From Haloterrigena sp. H1 (GTDB lineage: Archaea; Halobacteriota; Halobacteria; Halobacteriales; Natrialbaceae), in NCBI RefSeq assembly GCF_005938085.1, contig NZ_SMZK01000002.1:124001-188000 (forward strand): a stretch of DNA of 64,000 nucleotides, in the 5' to 3' direction. The position numbers and the translations under genes are program-made. Below the pieces are notes generated by a model. It worked only from the letters and a program-made list of their open reading frames with translations, searched no databases and had not been told where the DNA came from. Every line of letters starts with the position of its first letter. The stretch's first letter is position 1. This document shows, in pieces, positions 46,349 through 56,034 of the stretch.

Positions 46349-46908
46349 ATGAGTACAGACCGACCACTCCAGAGCGACCCGCATCGAGATAGCCCGACAA
46401 ACAAGTACGCGAGCGATCGTGACCGCAGCTATCCAGGAGACGTTGCCCGACTGAACGGACATGAGCTCGTCGCGATCGACGAGTGGCTTCCAGGCGCGGA
46501 GCCAACACCGTACGAACTCAATCTCACTGATGGCTACGAGTATCGGACACGCTACTGGCTCTGCAGGAAGTGCGGCCAAGAACGCAACCATCGCAACGAG
46601 TTCTCCGTCCCCTGCGACAACCCCCAGCCGGCGACTGCCCTCGAGGCAGGTGGCTACTCGATCAACGACCCACGAACTCGCCGTGCACTGAACGAGAAGT
46701 TGGACGTCCGCTTCGGGGCAGTGGGTCCGGTCTACGTGGTCCGTAGTGAGAGCGCGACACCTACGAGGTCGATATTGAGGCAGCGACGTGTACCTGTCCT
46801 GATTTCGAGCAGCGCCAGCCAGACAACGGCTGTAAGCATCTTCGCCGTGTCGACCTCGAGATTCGGACGGGACTTGTCCCTGCGCCGGATGGTACATTCA
46901 GCCGCTGA
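46349..46908 (+). pseudogene. SWIM zinc-finger protein, frameshifted
   Basis: From ATG 46349 the frame encodes YPGDVARLNGHELVAIDEWL, a zinc ribbon (YWLCRKCGQE... VPCDN) and RRALNEKLDVRFGAVGPVYVV. Near 46755 the frame shifts; the next frame gives DTYEVDIEAATCTCPDFEQR... NGCKHLRRVDLEI, the SWIM motif CxC...CxH, ending at TGA 46906-46908. A one-base change would restore about 187 residues. A partial duplicate lies at 42371-42578. SWIM proteins of this type are frequent on haloarchaeal plasmids. Confidence 0.7.
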
Positions 46909-47066
46909 CTGTCGAGTGATCTCCTCACTCGAGACGGTTTGTATCCCCCGGAAGGGGTGCGGGGGCTCGAAGGGAGTCCACCGTAGTAACCCATGAGACA
47001 AAGAGAGACAGCAATCACATCGACAGCCACTGAAACAACTCGGCTCCTGAACCGAGGGATCACCAG

Positions 47067-47231
47067 ATGACTGACCGCGACGAGTGTCGGATGCCGACGT
47101 GTTCGGAACCTGCTCACGATCGGACAGGGTATTCTGGTCGGTTCTGTTCGGACAGCTGTGAGGTCCGCTACGAGCACCTCCAAGCGGACGCTCGAGATGC
47201 TGCAGTAGATGAGTCAGAGGATCGGTACTGA
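47067..47231 (+). CDS. Small cysteine-rich zinc-finger protein
   Basis: 54 residues, with CRMPTC and RFCSDSCEVRY giving four cysteines for one zinc site. Its ATG overlaps the stop of a 25-codon ORF at 46994-47070 and its TGA overlaps the next start (TGATG), so the three are probably cotranscribed downstream of the SWIM gene. Confidence 0.55.
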   Translation: MTDRDECRMPTCSEPAHDRTGYSGRFCSDSCEVRYEHLQADARDAAVDESEDRY

Positions 47232-47443
47232 TGCTCGAGCAGATCGATCACCGTGGCAAGCGGTTCACGATCGGTGACGAAGACGGTGTCGACGACGTGG
47301 CTCGTGATCGGTGTCGGCGAGCCGAACTGCTCGAACGACAGGCTCAAAGAGAGATCCGTGAACTCGAGTGTGCGAAGGCAGTTGCTGGACCTGACAGTAC
47401 AGATTCTGATATTGAAGTGCTCGACCAGCGGCACGGAACGTAG
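47231..47443 (+). CDS. Hypothetical acidic protein
   Basis: 70 residues from ATG 47231. MLEQIDHRGKRFTIGDEDGVDD then a helical stretch with RCRRAELLERQAQREIRELE. No family recognised. Translationally coupled to the zinc-finger gene. Confidence 0.5.
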   Translation: MLEQIDHRGKRFTIGDEDGVDDVARDRCRRAELLERQAQREIRELECAKAVAGPDSTDSDIEVLDQRHGT

Positions 47444-47529
47444 GGGGACGGAGGACACACCGTATTTCCTGAGAAAACAGGGATGAAAATCCCCCTTCAC
47501 AGATAGTTGAGGCCCCACTCACACAGAGT

Positions 47530-47742
47530 TCACTCTGCACACGGTGTGTCTCGAGTATCGAAAAGCGATACGTCTGGTGGGTCGAGGACGAAGATTAGCA
47601 CCGGACGGAACTGAGGGTGGGCGATGATTGAATCCGGGTAGTGTCGCGCACAGTGGATCACGCGACAGGTGATATATCCGATGTCCTCATGATCAATCTC
47701 TTCCCGACTCCCAGTCAAAGGCACACACTGAGAGTAACACAT
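47530..47742 (-). CDS. Hypothetical small protein
   Basis: 70 residues starting MCYSQCVPLTGSREEIDHED and containing PVLIFVLDPPDVSLF. Composition is protein-like but no family is recognised. It would be transcribed away from the origin region. Confidence 0.35.
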   Translation of the reverse strand: MCYSQCVPLTGSREEIDHEDIGYITCRVIHCARHYPDSIIAHPQFRPVLIFVLDPPDVSLFDTRDTPCAE

Positions 47743-47751
47743 ACTCCCCCA

Positions 47752-48003
47752 CCCCAGTGTGTCCAGTGTCTTTGATTAAAGGGAAGGAAAGTAAATACGC
47801 ACATTATTTTTCACTGCATATATCTATGTAATTTCCCTTAGCTAGATATCGTTCGGACTAATTTATAGAGTAGCTACTTAAATCTTACTCGGTCTAGTAA
47901 CTACTTCTGGAAGGGGAATAGAGTGGAATTTCAGAAAGACACTGGACATAGTGGGGTGGGAGAGGGAACGGCCACCTGACACTGGACACACTGGACGCAG
48001 TGG
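47752..48003. other. Candidate replication origin with ORB-like iterons (upstream of orc gene 1)
   Basis: Three blocks: an inverted copy CACTGGACACACTGGGG at 47752-47769, CACTGGACATAGTGGGG at 47940-47956, and CACTGGACACACTGG plus GACGCAGTGG at 47980-48003. Between them 47771-47930 is strongly AT-rich (attatttttcactgcatat), suitable for unwinding. The spacing and position next to an orc gene match haloarchaeal origins. Confidence 0.65.
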
Positions 48004-48035
48004 TTTTATGTTGGTCGGAGAATATACTCAGATCA

Positions 48036-49253
48036 ATGGGGTTGTTTCAGCCGGATACCGATATCTTCCGCCATCGTGATGTCCTTCGTGAAGATTATCA
48101 ACCAGAAGAAATCATTGGCCGGGATGAGGAACTGCAGCAATATATCTCTGCTTTACAACCCGTCATCAACGGTGATCAACCTGCAAACATCTTCTTGTAT
48201 GGAAAAGCAGGTGTCGGGAAAACCGCATGTACTCGATATCTTCTTTCTGAGCTCAAAGAGGATGCCGCTGAATTCAATATTGATCTCACAACTATCCGGA
48301 CGAACTGTGAGGATCTTAGCACGAGCTATCAAGTTGCTATTCAGTTGATCAACGAACTTCGAGATCCTGACGATCAATTAAAGCCAACTGGCTATCCTCA
48401 ACGTCAGGTCAACGAATGGCTCTGGGAAGAACTTGACTCGATCGGTGGCACTATTATCATTGTTTTCGACGAAGTTGATCATATCAATGATGATTCGATC
48501 CTCTATCAGATTCCACGCGCTCGAGCGAACGGCAACCTCGAGAACTCGAAGGTCGGTATCATAGGCATATCGAATGACTTTAAATTCCGTGAATCGCTGA
48601 GTTCTAAAGTTCAATCTAGTTTATGTGAAAAGGAACTTCAATTTCCCGCGTATAATGCGAATGAGCTTCGTGATATTCTTCGTCAACGTGCTGACCTCGC
48701 CTTTTATGATGATGTTGTTCCACATGGTGTAATTGCCAAGTGTGCTGCCTTTGGAGCGAAAGATGCTGGGGATGCTCGTCAGAGCCTAGATCTGTTAATG
48801 GAAGCCGGTGATGTGGCTGTCGAACAAAACGCTGATCAGGTTACTGTAGAGCATGTCGACGAGGCTCGATCATCACTTGAGCGGAGTCGTATTGTTGATG
48901 GTGTTGCTGGCCTCACTCAACAAGGACATCTCGTCTTGTACGCGCTACTTATGCTACACGAAGAGGGGAGTACACCTATTCGTGCTCGAGATGTTCAGGA
49001 TCGGTATGAAATCGTTTGTGATCGGGCTGCAGTTGACCCTCTCGTACCTCGTCGGATGCGAGATCATCTTGGCGAGCTTGCAATGTTAGGAATTGTAAGC
49101 CGGACAGAGCGGAACAAGGGAGAAGCCGGCGGACGATACTATGAATATGAACTCGATACGAACCCCGATTTATTACTCGAGGCACTCGATAAGACAGTGG
49201 ACATGGTGGGGGTGACTGATGCTATTCAGAAACGGCTTGACCAGAGCGTCTGA
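48036..49253 (+). CDS. Orc1/Cdc6-type replication initiator 1
   Basis: 405 residues from ATG 48036; the open frame begins at 48000 but that part covers iteron sequence. AAA+ domain: Walker A FLYGKAGVGKTACTRY near 55-70, Walker B TIIIVFDEVDH, sensor 1 GIIGISND. C-terminal winged helix: LVLYALLMLHEEGSTPIRAR... RRMRDHLGELAMLGIV. It binds ORB-like sites and loads MCM. It is flanked on both sides by related iterons. Confidence 0.93.
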   Translation: MGLFQPDTDIFRHRDVLREDYQPEEIIGRDEELQQYISALQPVINGDQPANIFLYGKAGVGKTACTRYLLSELKEDAAEFNIDLTTIRTNCEDLSTSYQVAIQLINELRDPDDQLKPTGYPQRQVNEWLWEELDSIGGTIIIVFDEVDHINDDSILYQIPRARANGNLENSKVGIIGISNDFKFRESLSSKVQSSLCEKELQFPAYNANELRDILRQRADLAFYDDVVPHGVIAKCAAFGAKDAGDARQSLDLLMEAGDVAVEQNADQVTVEHVDEARSSLERSRIVDGVAGLTQQGHLVLYALLMLHEEGSTPIRARDVQDRYEIVCDRAAVDPLVPRRMRDHLGELAMLGIVSRTERNKGEAGGRYYEYELDTNPDLLLEALDKTVDMVGVTDAIQKRLDQSV

Positions 49254-49460
49254 CAAACGCAAGACAGTGGACGCGATGGGGTCTCTTTTCAACTTCTACA
49301 GGTGGAGCAGGCAGAGTGACTTAGGGCTTGACCCCAAGGCGGTTCACTAGTCTTCGGATTACGTTGATGATAGTCGTAGGACACTGGACACAATGGGGTT
49401 GTTGTGTGTACAGCTCGAACGTTCTCGCACCCCCAAAGACATTGGACATTCTGGGGTGCG
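49192..49460. repeat. Iterons downstream of orc gene 1
   Basis: Four more direct copies: CAGTGGACATGGTGGGG at 49195 (inside the end of the orc gene), CAGTGGACGCGATGGGG at 49265, CACTGGACACAATGGGG at 49382, and CATTGGACATTCTGGGG at 49440. All share TGGAC and a GGGG end. No gene is visible from 49254 to 49670. Confidence 0.6.
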
Positions 49461-49670
49461 TGTTCTAGCTGATCGGGCAAACACAATATACGACAGAAAC
49501 CTGGGGTGGGGTCACAGAAACAACGGAAGTGAGCTATCACGCCCAGGCTTTTGCCGGTCGCGAAAATACTTCAAGCTGACATCTTTCTTCACAAATCCGC
49601 ATGAATCTCGCACCCCAGCTCAAACACGTGAACTCGTCCGCCAGTCAAGAGAACGCAGAGAGTTCTGTTC

Positions 49671-51002
49671 TCAAATCGAATACTCTTCTGCCAGTTCAAC
49701 CAGGTCGTAGACGTGAATCCCAGTTTTGAACCAGAGCACCCGCTCGCTCGTGTCACCGAAGTCATCATTCGAACAGTCTAACTGTTCGGAGACTGCGACA
49801 AGGAGATTCTCAGCATCTGCCTGGCGTATTTTCTTCAGCTTCGACTCGAGATACTCGGGTGTCCAGAATCCGATGATCTCGAGAATCGCTCGCCGGCCAT
49901 CCGGATGCTCGATCGCGAAATCGGGTATCATCACCTCATCACCGAGGTCAAACACATCGTTTTCGCGTAGTAACTCCCAGTCCGTGGTCGCTCGCTCCCA
50001 TTTCTGGGCGAGTGTCTGCTCGAGATCGCTATCGAACTGTCTGCCAGTACTGTAGTGTGAATCGAGTCCGTCAGTGTCGTCCAGTCTGAGTTGCCGTGTC
50101 TCACCCGATGTCTCGTCGACAAGTACTGTGGCAGTCATCTCCCAGCGATCACAGAGGGGCAATGCTGGCAGAAAGTTCGCCAGCCGAATGCCGTATTTTT
50201 GCGATTGGGAGAACAACGATGCTGGCCCGTCAAGTATGGCCTCGTAGCCATCGGCACGGTCGGTTCGTTCGACACGCTTGCCATCAGAATCGATCGGATA
50301 GATCCGATGCATCAGTCCGAAGAGTTTGACGTAGCTGAATACCGTCCCGAAATGGTCCCAGACACGGATCCGCATCTCGGTCGCATCGTAGAGGACTGCC
50401 TGGGCGAGCGCAAGATTGTAGCGAGTGACCAGCCAGTCGACCGTCAGGTCAGTGTGTTCGTACTCGCCATCGCTACTGCCAGTCAGTGTTGTGGTCGTGG
50501 TCGATTGCTCGCCAGCATCGGCATACTGGTCAGCGGTCCGCGTGCCGATCTGGACAAGTCGTTTGTTCTCCTCGAGGTCAGCATACATCCCGCGGTAGCA
50601 CGCTTCAAGTGAGATATCCAACTCATCAGCAACTGCACTATACACCTCTATCTTCTGTGTGTCGTCACCGAGCGTGGGTTGGCGAACAATCGGATACCGC
50701 TCGTTGGCTTTCTCGAACAAGCGCTGGCGGATTTCATGAGGCTCGACTGGAGACATGACTTCGAACTCACACTCGTCGAGAAGCAGTTTCGCCAGTCCCT
50801 GGACGATCTTGTAGTCGGTATCCGCCACAGTGAGTTCGTCGATCGCGTCTTCGAGATCGCCTTTCGGCTCACCGAGATGGACATCGAACAGCGCAATGAG
50901 TTCGCGTGCCGTCTCTCGATAGTTCTCATCCGTTGGATCGATAAACAGCGGTTTGATCGCATCGCCGGTGGTACGAGAACGAGCCAGATCAGCCGTCAGC
51001 AT
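49671..51002 (-). CDS. Bax1/DUF790 nuclease partner of XPB
   Basis: 443 residues starting MLTADLARSRTTGDAIKPLFID, the typical DUF790 (Bax1) N-terminus. A C-terminal nuclease-like segment has EVMIPDFAIEHPDGRRAILEIIGFWTPEYLESKLKKI, with D...E.xGFW and a following Lys. Bax1 forms a structure-specific nuclease with archaeal XPB. It overlaps the helicase gene by 14 bp. Confidence 0.88.
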   Translation of the reverse strand: MLTADLARSRTTGDAIKPLFIDPTDENYRETARELIALFDVHLGEPKGDLEDAIDELTVADTDYKIVQGLAKLLLDECEFEVMSPVEPHEIRQRLFEKANERYPIVRQPTLGDDTQKIEVYSAVADELDISLEACYRGMYADLEENKRLVQIGTRTADQYADAGEQSTTTTTLTGSSDGEYEHTDLTVDWLVTRYNLALAQAVLYDATEMRIRVWDHFGTVFSYVKLFGLMHRIYPIDSDGKRVERTDRADGYEAILDGPASLFSQSQKYGIRLANFLPALPLCDRWEMTATVLVDETSGETRQLRLDDTDGLDSHYSTGRQFDSDLEQTLAQKWERATTDWELLRENDVFDLGDEVMIPDFAIEHPDGRRAILEIIGFWTPEYLESKLKKIRQADAENLLVAVSEQLDCSNDDFGDTSERVLWFKTGIHVYDLVELAEEYSI

Positions 51003-52407
51003 TCGTCATTACCCCCTGTCGGCGCTGTTGGGACACGTACGTTTCCATCGTGTCTGCTGTGATAATCTCGTAGAGTCGGGCCGGCTGGCGGTCATCTGTC
51101 GGCCGGAGGATGCGTCCAAGCCGCTGGGCATACTGCCGTTTCGAAGCGCTTCCCGACAAGATGATCCCCACGTTCGCAGCGGGAACGTCAATTCCTTCGT
51201 CAAGCACCTGTGACGTTGCCAGCATTGAGTACTCGCCAGTCCGAAACCGCTCGAGAATCTCAGTGCGCTCGTCCGTCTTCGTTTGATGGGTAATGCAAGG
51301 GACAATAAACTCCTGAGAGATTTCGTAGGCGAAGTCATTGTTCGCAGTGAAGATTATCGCGCGATCGTCGTGGTGACGTTTGAGCAGATTGTCGAGCGTC
51401 TCGAGTTTTTTCTCTGCTGTTCGGGCGATGCGTTCGGCGCGCTGCTTGGCGATGAGTGCCCGGCGTCCTTTTGGATCGTAGGACGTCCGTTTGAGGAACT
51501 CCTGGTAACCCTCCTCTTTCCAGAGGTCGAACTCGTGACTATCGACGTAGTCGCGATAGGTCCGGTACTCTTTGTCGTATGTCTCCCGTTCCTCTGCCGT
51601 GAGCTCGACAGACATGTGGATGGTTTCGTATTCGCTGAGGTACTCGCCAGCGAGTTCGTCAACAGCCTCTTGATAGACAACCGGACCGATGAGATCCTCG
51701 AGGAGTCCATGCTTTCCGTCGGGCCGTTCGTAGGTAGCGGTCAATCCCAGCCGATACGGTGCGATCGTCATTTCGGGGATCTGCCGGTAGGTCGGCGCCG
51801 GCAGGTGATGTTCCTCGTCGACGACGAGTAAGCCGAACTGGTCGCCGTATTCGTTGATGTAGCGGTAGGCACTATCGTAGGTAGTGACGGTGATCGCGGT
51901 GACCTCGTGGCTGCCGCCGCCGAGAACGCCGATCGGCTCTGTGAGTTGATCGCCAAAGGCGTTGGTGAGTGTGGCGTGCCACTGATTCATCAGGTCAATC
52001 GTCGGTGTCACGACAAGCGCACTCACGCTGGCGTCAGCGATTGCCTGCAGTCCAAGAAATGTCTTCCCGCTGCCGGTCGGAAGAACGACACTCCCCTGGC
52101 GGTCATGGTTGATCCAAGCGTCGAGGGCGGCCTGCTGGTAGTCACGCGGTTCGATGTGGAGCGCCGGTGTCAGATCGAGTTCTGGATAGCTTCGGGCAGC
52201 ATCGTGGAGAGACATAGAACGTGGTAACGCATCTTCGAGTGTTGTCTGTCCGTTGCTGTCGGACCAGCCACCAGCCCACTCGAGAAGTTCCCGATACCGA
52301 TAGGCCTGCACGCGGTACTCATCAATACGATCGTCCCACTCCGCAAAGGGAACCTCGGCAGGCACATCTTGGAGCACGAGTGTCCCGTCGTCGAAATCGA
52401 TCCGCAT
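50989..52407 (-). CDS. XPB/Rad25-type DNA helicase
   Basis: 472 residues from ATG 52407; the frame is open to 52476 but the added part is not conserved-looking. Motifs: LPTGSGKTFLGLQAIAD (Walker A), LLVVDEEHHLPAPTYRQI, LGLTATYERPDGKH, LDEGIDVPAANVGIIL and RQYAQRLGRILRP. A damage-recognition-like N-terminal part precedes the core. Pairs with Bax1 for repair or recombination. Haloarchaeal plasmids often carry such extra XPB-Bax1 pairs. Confidence 0.9.
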   Translation of the reverse strand: MRIDFDDGTLVLQDVPAEVPFAEWDDRIDEYRVQAYRYRELLEWAGGWSDSNGQTTLEDALPRSMSLHDAARSYPELDLTPALHIEPRDYQQAALDAWINHDRQGSVVLPTGSGKTFLGLQAIADASVSALVVTPTIDLMNQWHATLTNAFGDQLTEPIGVLGGGSHEVTAITVTTYDSAYRYINEYGDQFGLLVVDEEHHLPAPTYRQIPEMTIAPYRLGLTATYERPDGKHGLLEDLIGPVVYQEAVDELAGEYLSEYETIHMSVELTAEERETYDKEYRTYRDYVDSHEFDLWKEEGYQEFLKRTSYDPKGRRALIAKQRAERIARTAEKKLETLDNLLKRHHDDRAIIFTANNDFAYEISQEFIVPCITHQTKTDERTEILERFRTGEYSMLATSQVLDEGIDVPAANVGIILSGSASKRQYAQRLGRILRPTDDRQPARLYEIITADTMETYVSQQRRQGVMTNADG

Positions 52408-52732
52408 TCGGTGTGTAGTTCGAAGGGGCCAGTCAGATTGAGTCTGTGGTTTCCAACAAGCCCTTTTCAAATCCATTATACCATGACAATGGTTCTATCT
52501 CTACATTCAAGGATGTATAAACATCCTATAGATGAGTGCATGTTATTACATCTAAGAAATTCAATACAAGATAATAGCCAGAAGCGGCGCCGAGAGCTGT
52601 ACCGACATGCGAATGTTGTCGGATATTTTGGAAATGAAGAATACAGTACATCACATGAGCTCGAGAATAAGATAGGATTCTAACTAAAGAACCCATTACG
52701 TCCGGTTGACCCCTGAATGTCCAGAAAAGCTG
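52408..52732. other. Intergenic region with CTACATTC half-palindrome and an iteron
   Basis: TTCTATCTCTACATTC at 52493-52508 followed by AAGGATGTA (imperfect palindrome) matches the perfect site at 54545-54562. An inverted iteron TTCTGGACATTCAGGGG lies at 52710-52727 next to the end of orc gene 2. No gene seen. Confidence 0.45.
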
Positions 52733-53956
52733 TTATGGCTTATCTATCAAGCTAAGAACATCATTAAACCGATTTTCCTCAGTCAAGACATTGACCGTAG
52801 TATCCAAATCCGTGTTCAACTCCCAGTAGTACTTTGGACCGCCCCGCGATCCGCCACTACGTTTTGCGCCTGAGACGACACCAATCATATCTAGATCATG
52901 GAGATGACTGCGAACCCGACGCATTGCGATCGAGTTCGTGTCCACGTGAGATGTGATATCTGTGTACCTCGAGTACACCTCTGGTGTTGGCGCTGGCGTT
53001 TCATTCCCTGTTGCCAACGAAGTGAGTGCTAGCAATGCCAACTGATCCTGTATTGTCAAATCACGGATGCTCTGCGCGATGTTCATCTGCTCAACATGGT
53101 CCTCGGCCTTACGGACATGCTCCTCACTGACCTGCGGTTCGTCGTTAAGAGCGGCGAACTCACCGGCCTTGTACAGATACCGAATCGCCTGCCGTGCCGA
53201 TCCTAGATCTTGGGCAGCAAGCGCCGCTGCTAGTGCGATAGCTTCCTGCGTGACAGCACTATCGACGAACGCTTTCTCTGACCGACGATTGAGAATGCTC
53301 CGCAGTTGATCAGCATCATATGGGGGAAAGTGAATCTCGACCTCGCATAGCGAATCCTTAGCTCGAGGGTCGAGTTCCTCGTAGAACGTCATATCGTTGC
53401 TGATCCCGATCACGGAAACATCCATATCCTCAATATGACTGTTATCACGCGCGCGTGGCAGCTCATAGAGAATCATATCTTTGTTTCCGATGTTGTCAAC
53501 TTCATCAAGGACAATAACGACAATTCCACCAATCTCTTGAAGAGCATCGTACAGCCGGGCGAATACTTTCCTCTTCGGATGACCGTTCGGGTTGTCACCA
53601 GTTAATTGTTCTACAAGATCACACGCAACCTGATACGAAGAGTGATGCCCTTTACACGTTTGAAAAATAGTAGTCAAGTTGATTCCGCTCCGCTCATCGA
53701 CTTCCTCTTGCAGTTTCTCAAGGAGAAAACGTGCAGCTGCTGTTTTCCCCTGCCCGGGCTTACCGTACAGAAACGCGTTGTGAGGGGGTGCATCGTTGAG
53801 AACTGGGGAAAGAACCTCCAACCCAAGTCGTTTGAGTTGCTCTTCTCGTTCTGGAAGATCATTCGGTGTGTAACTCTCTTTCAGGATACGTTCGCTTTCG
53901 AAGATCTCTGATCGGTCCTGAAAGTACTCGGTCATGATAGGAGACAACGCACTCAT
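52733..53956 (-). CDS. Orc1/Cdc6-type replication initiator 2
   Basis: 407 residues from ATG 53956 (MSALSPIMTEYFQDRSEIFE); ATG 53935 is an alternative, and the frame upstream crosses the iterons. AAA+: FLYGKPGQGKTAAARF, VIVLDEVDNIGNKD and SVIGISND. Winged helix: LALLALTSLATGNETPAPTPEV... RRVRSHLHDLDMIGVV. Related to but diverged from initiator 1, and with its own variant sites (TTCTGGACA) at 53968-54002. Confidence 0.92.
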   Translation of the reverse strand: MSALSPIMTEYFQDRSEIFESERILKESYTPNDLPEREEQLKRLGLEVLSPVLNDAPPHNAFLYGKPGQGKTAAARFLLEKLQEEVDERSGINLTTIFQTCKGHHSSYQVACDLVEQLTGDNPNGHPKRKVFARLYDALQEIGGIVVIVLDEVDNIGNKDMILYELPRARDNSHIEDMDVSVIGISNDMTFYEELDPRAKDSLCEVEIHFPPYDADQLRSILNRRSEKAFVDSAVTQEAIALAAALAAQDLGSARQAIRYLYKAGEFAALNDEPQVSEEHVRKAEDHVEQMNIAQSIRDLTIQDQLALLALTSLATGNETPAPTPEVYSRYTDITSHVDTNSIAMRRVRSHLHDLDMIGVVSGAKRSGGSRGGPKYYWELNTDLDTTVNVLTEENRFNDVLSLIDKP

Positions 53957-53967
53957 TATACAAATAA

Positions 53968-54005
53968 CCGTAGTGTCCAGAACCCCCCATAATGTCCAGA
54001 AATAC
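53968..54005. repeat. Iterons upstream of orc gene 2
   Basis: Two head-to-tail inverted copies, read on the minus strand as TTTCTGGACATTATGGGG and GGTTCTGGACACTACGG. They differ from the orc 1 set (TTCTGG rather than CASTGG). The 700 bp between here and the ParA gene is AT-rich in parts, with no gene seen; it is a second origin candidate. Confidence 0.55.
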
Positions 54006-54544
54006 GGGTGGCTGAGACCCACCCCCACCCGGGGGCGTCCGGAATTAGCGAGAAAAAGAAGCCCACAGTGAAACCAAGTTATCAGAGCCTGGAACCACAA
54101 GATACTACCATTACTGCCTCAATGAAAGAGATCAGGAGAAAACAGCCGAAAGCGCGGTCGGATATTTATCCTTCCTTGCTTTCCACTACCTGCTTTGCGG
54201 TTCCGTACAGTAGTACACCTCTTATAGATTTCGAACTAGGAGATATTTAACTAGAAAAAGATACAGTCTTACTAGAAAGATGTTTTAATAGTTTCTCTGC
54301 GATCGTGAGGACGATCGCTTTTCGTTCCGTCTTTTCTGGACGCCCCCGGGGGTGCCCCTTCCGTCTTTTCTCAATTAATCTTTTGAGTCTCTTTGAGGTC
54401 CAGATCTACTGACGAGCTCCACTCCTAAGATGAACTACCCCGCCCTACTCGCTCATGGCTGATCCCGTCCGCTCCTTGAGAACGGGAGTTTAGCGCCCTC
54501 TCTTTCAGCTAATTCGCCGACTGTCCATGTTAGTCCTTCTATCT

Positions 54545-54562
54545 CTACATTCGAGAATGTAG
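54545..54562. promoter_or_regulatory. Perfect palindrome CTACATTC-GA-GAATGTAG upstream of parA
   Basis: 18-bp palindrome about 155 bp before the ParA start, preceded by TTCTATCT as in the copy at 52493. A candidate partition centromere or autoregulatory operator. Confidence 0.45.
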
Positions 54563-54715
54563 TTAAATGGGTCACTCTTCATCATGTAGATCATTTCTAT
54601 ATTGTACAGAATTCACTCACTGGTCTGAATTCCTATAACGTGGTGAAGTTCACTCATGTCTCTACATGATCTCTTTCCATCACACTTTATACTGTGGCTA
54701 CGTGAACTATCCTCT

Positions 54716-55594
54716 ATGGCTAGCGATTCCGAGCTCACGAAAAAACCTCGAGCTGTTGCAGTTAACGTCCTCAAAGGTGGTTTTGGGAAATCAACTACAG
54801 CGATCAATCTTGCACGAGAACTTGCAGAGCGAAATGGCCGTGTTCTCCTTGTTGACCTCGACGATAACGGCCATACCACATTCAATCTTGGCTACCGTGA
54901 CCAGTACGAATCTGACAACCACGTTCAAGAGGTCCTACTTGACGGCGCTGATCCGTTAGATCATGTCGTTCCAGTTACCGATGATCTCGATCTTCTGCCG
55001 TCCCATGAAGCTCTCGAGGAGGTGGAGACGAATCTGAAATCGGCAATGGCCTCGAGTCAACGACTTAACCGTAACGTCGTTGATCCTCTACTTGGGGATA
55101 CATACTCGTACATCATTGTCGATACGCCGGCCAATCGAGGAAAGCTCAACGACAATGCCTTGTTTGCAACAAAGAATCTCATTGTCCCACTCCGTCCGGA
55201 GAGTGGATGGGAATCTGGAATCACGCAGACGAACAAACGCCTGATCCAAGAAGCGCGCCAGTACTTCGACCTCCAATTGCTTGCACTTGTTCCAACTGAT
55301 CTTAGCGAACGCCTCGATCAGGACACTCGAGACCGAAACCTGCTGTACGCGATTAACAGCCGTGATGAGCTTGCATCGTGCGTCCCAAACTTCGCACATC
55401 TCTCTGCGGCTGATTGGGAAGCAATCGACGCTGGCAACTACAATGGTGATCTCCCAGGCATCCGTCACCGTGCTAGTATCGATAAAGCACATCGTGCTCG
55501 CAAACCGCTACGCGATTATGATCCAGAGTGTGACCAGCTCAAGTGTTATGAGGAACTCGCCCAAATCGTCGAAAACGGCGGGGTGATGCGGTAA
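54716..55594 (+). CDS. ParA-type partition ATPase
   Basis: 292 residues from ATG 54716. Deviant Walker A VNVLKGGFGKSTTAINLA near residue 16-32 (KGGxGKST), Walker A' VLLVDLDDNGHTT, Walker B YSYIIVDTPANRG. Partition ATPases position plasmids by nucleoid binding. The next gene starts at its stop codon (TAATG). Confidence 0.9.
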   Translation: MASDSELTKKPRAVAVNVLKGGFGKSTTAINLARELAERNGRVLLVDLDDNGHTTFNLGYRDQYESDNHVQEVLLDGADPLDHVVPVTDDLDLLPSHEALEEVETNLKSAMASSQRLNRNVVDPLLGDTYSYIIVDTPANRGKLNDNALFATKNLIVPLRPESGWESGITQTNKRLIQEARQYFDLQLLALVPTDLSERLDQDTRDRNLLYAINSRDELASCVPNFAHLSAADWEAIDAGNYNGDLPGIRHRASIDKAHRARKPLRDYDPECDQLKCYEELAQIVENGGVMR

Positions 55595-56034
55595 TGCCAT
55601 TCGACGACCTTGCTGACGAGTCGGAGGAATCTGATCCTGGTGACGAGGCGCTAGATGAACTTGCTGGTACCCTTGCAGAGGACTCCACAGAAGGGGAAGA
55701 ACCGTCAGGAAATGACACTACGTCTGAGGATCGTGATACCGTCTCAGCATATAATTCTCAGACAGAGCCAGCATTCCCGACTGCGAAGACACAGACACAG
55801 CATTCGATCTACTGCCTTCCTGAGACGTGGGACACGATTGATGGTGCGTCTGGCCTTCTCTTCGAAGCCGAAATTATGCTCCGTCGCGATGGCTATGAAG
55901 CTGTACAGAAACGTGAACTGCACAATGCATTGCTCAAATCTGCAGCACAACAGTTGACTCCCGAGGATATTGCTGAAGTTTTTGTTGCGACTCGAGAAGA
56001 CCGAGAATCTGGACCACTCCTCACAGACGAATGA
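55594..56034 (+). CDS. ParA-partner protein, putative centromere-binding adaptor
   Basis: 146 residues. Residues 1-60 are very acidic and low complexity; residues 72-130 are folded (HSIYCLPETWDTIDGASGLLFEAEIMLRRDGYEAVQKRELHNALLKSA). Overlap with parA and position suggest the DNA-binding partner. No ParB domain visible. Confidence 0.6.
   Translation: MPFDDLADESEESDPGDEALDELAGTLAEDSTEGEEPSGNDTTSEDRDTVSAYNSQTEPAFPTAKTQTQHSIYCLPETWDTIDGASGLLFEAEIMLRRDGYEAVQKRELHNALLKSAAQQLTPEDIAEVFVATREDRESGPLLTDE

Noticed and set aside
45943..46404. 153-codon minus frame
   Set aside because: Opposite to the integrase remnant and the SWIM gene start; no recognisable protein features.
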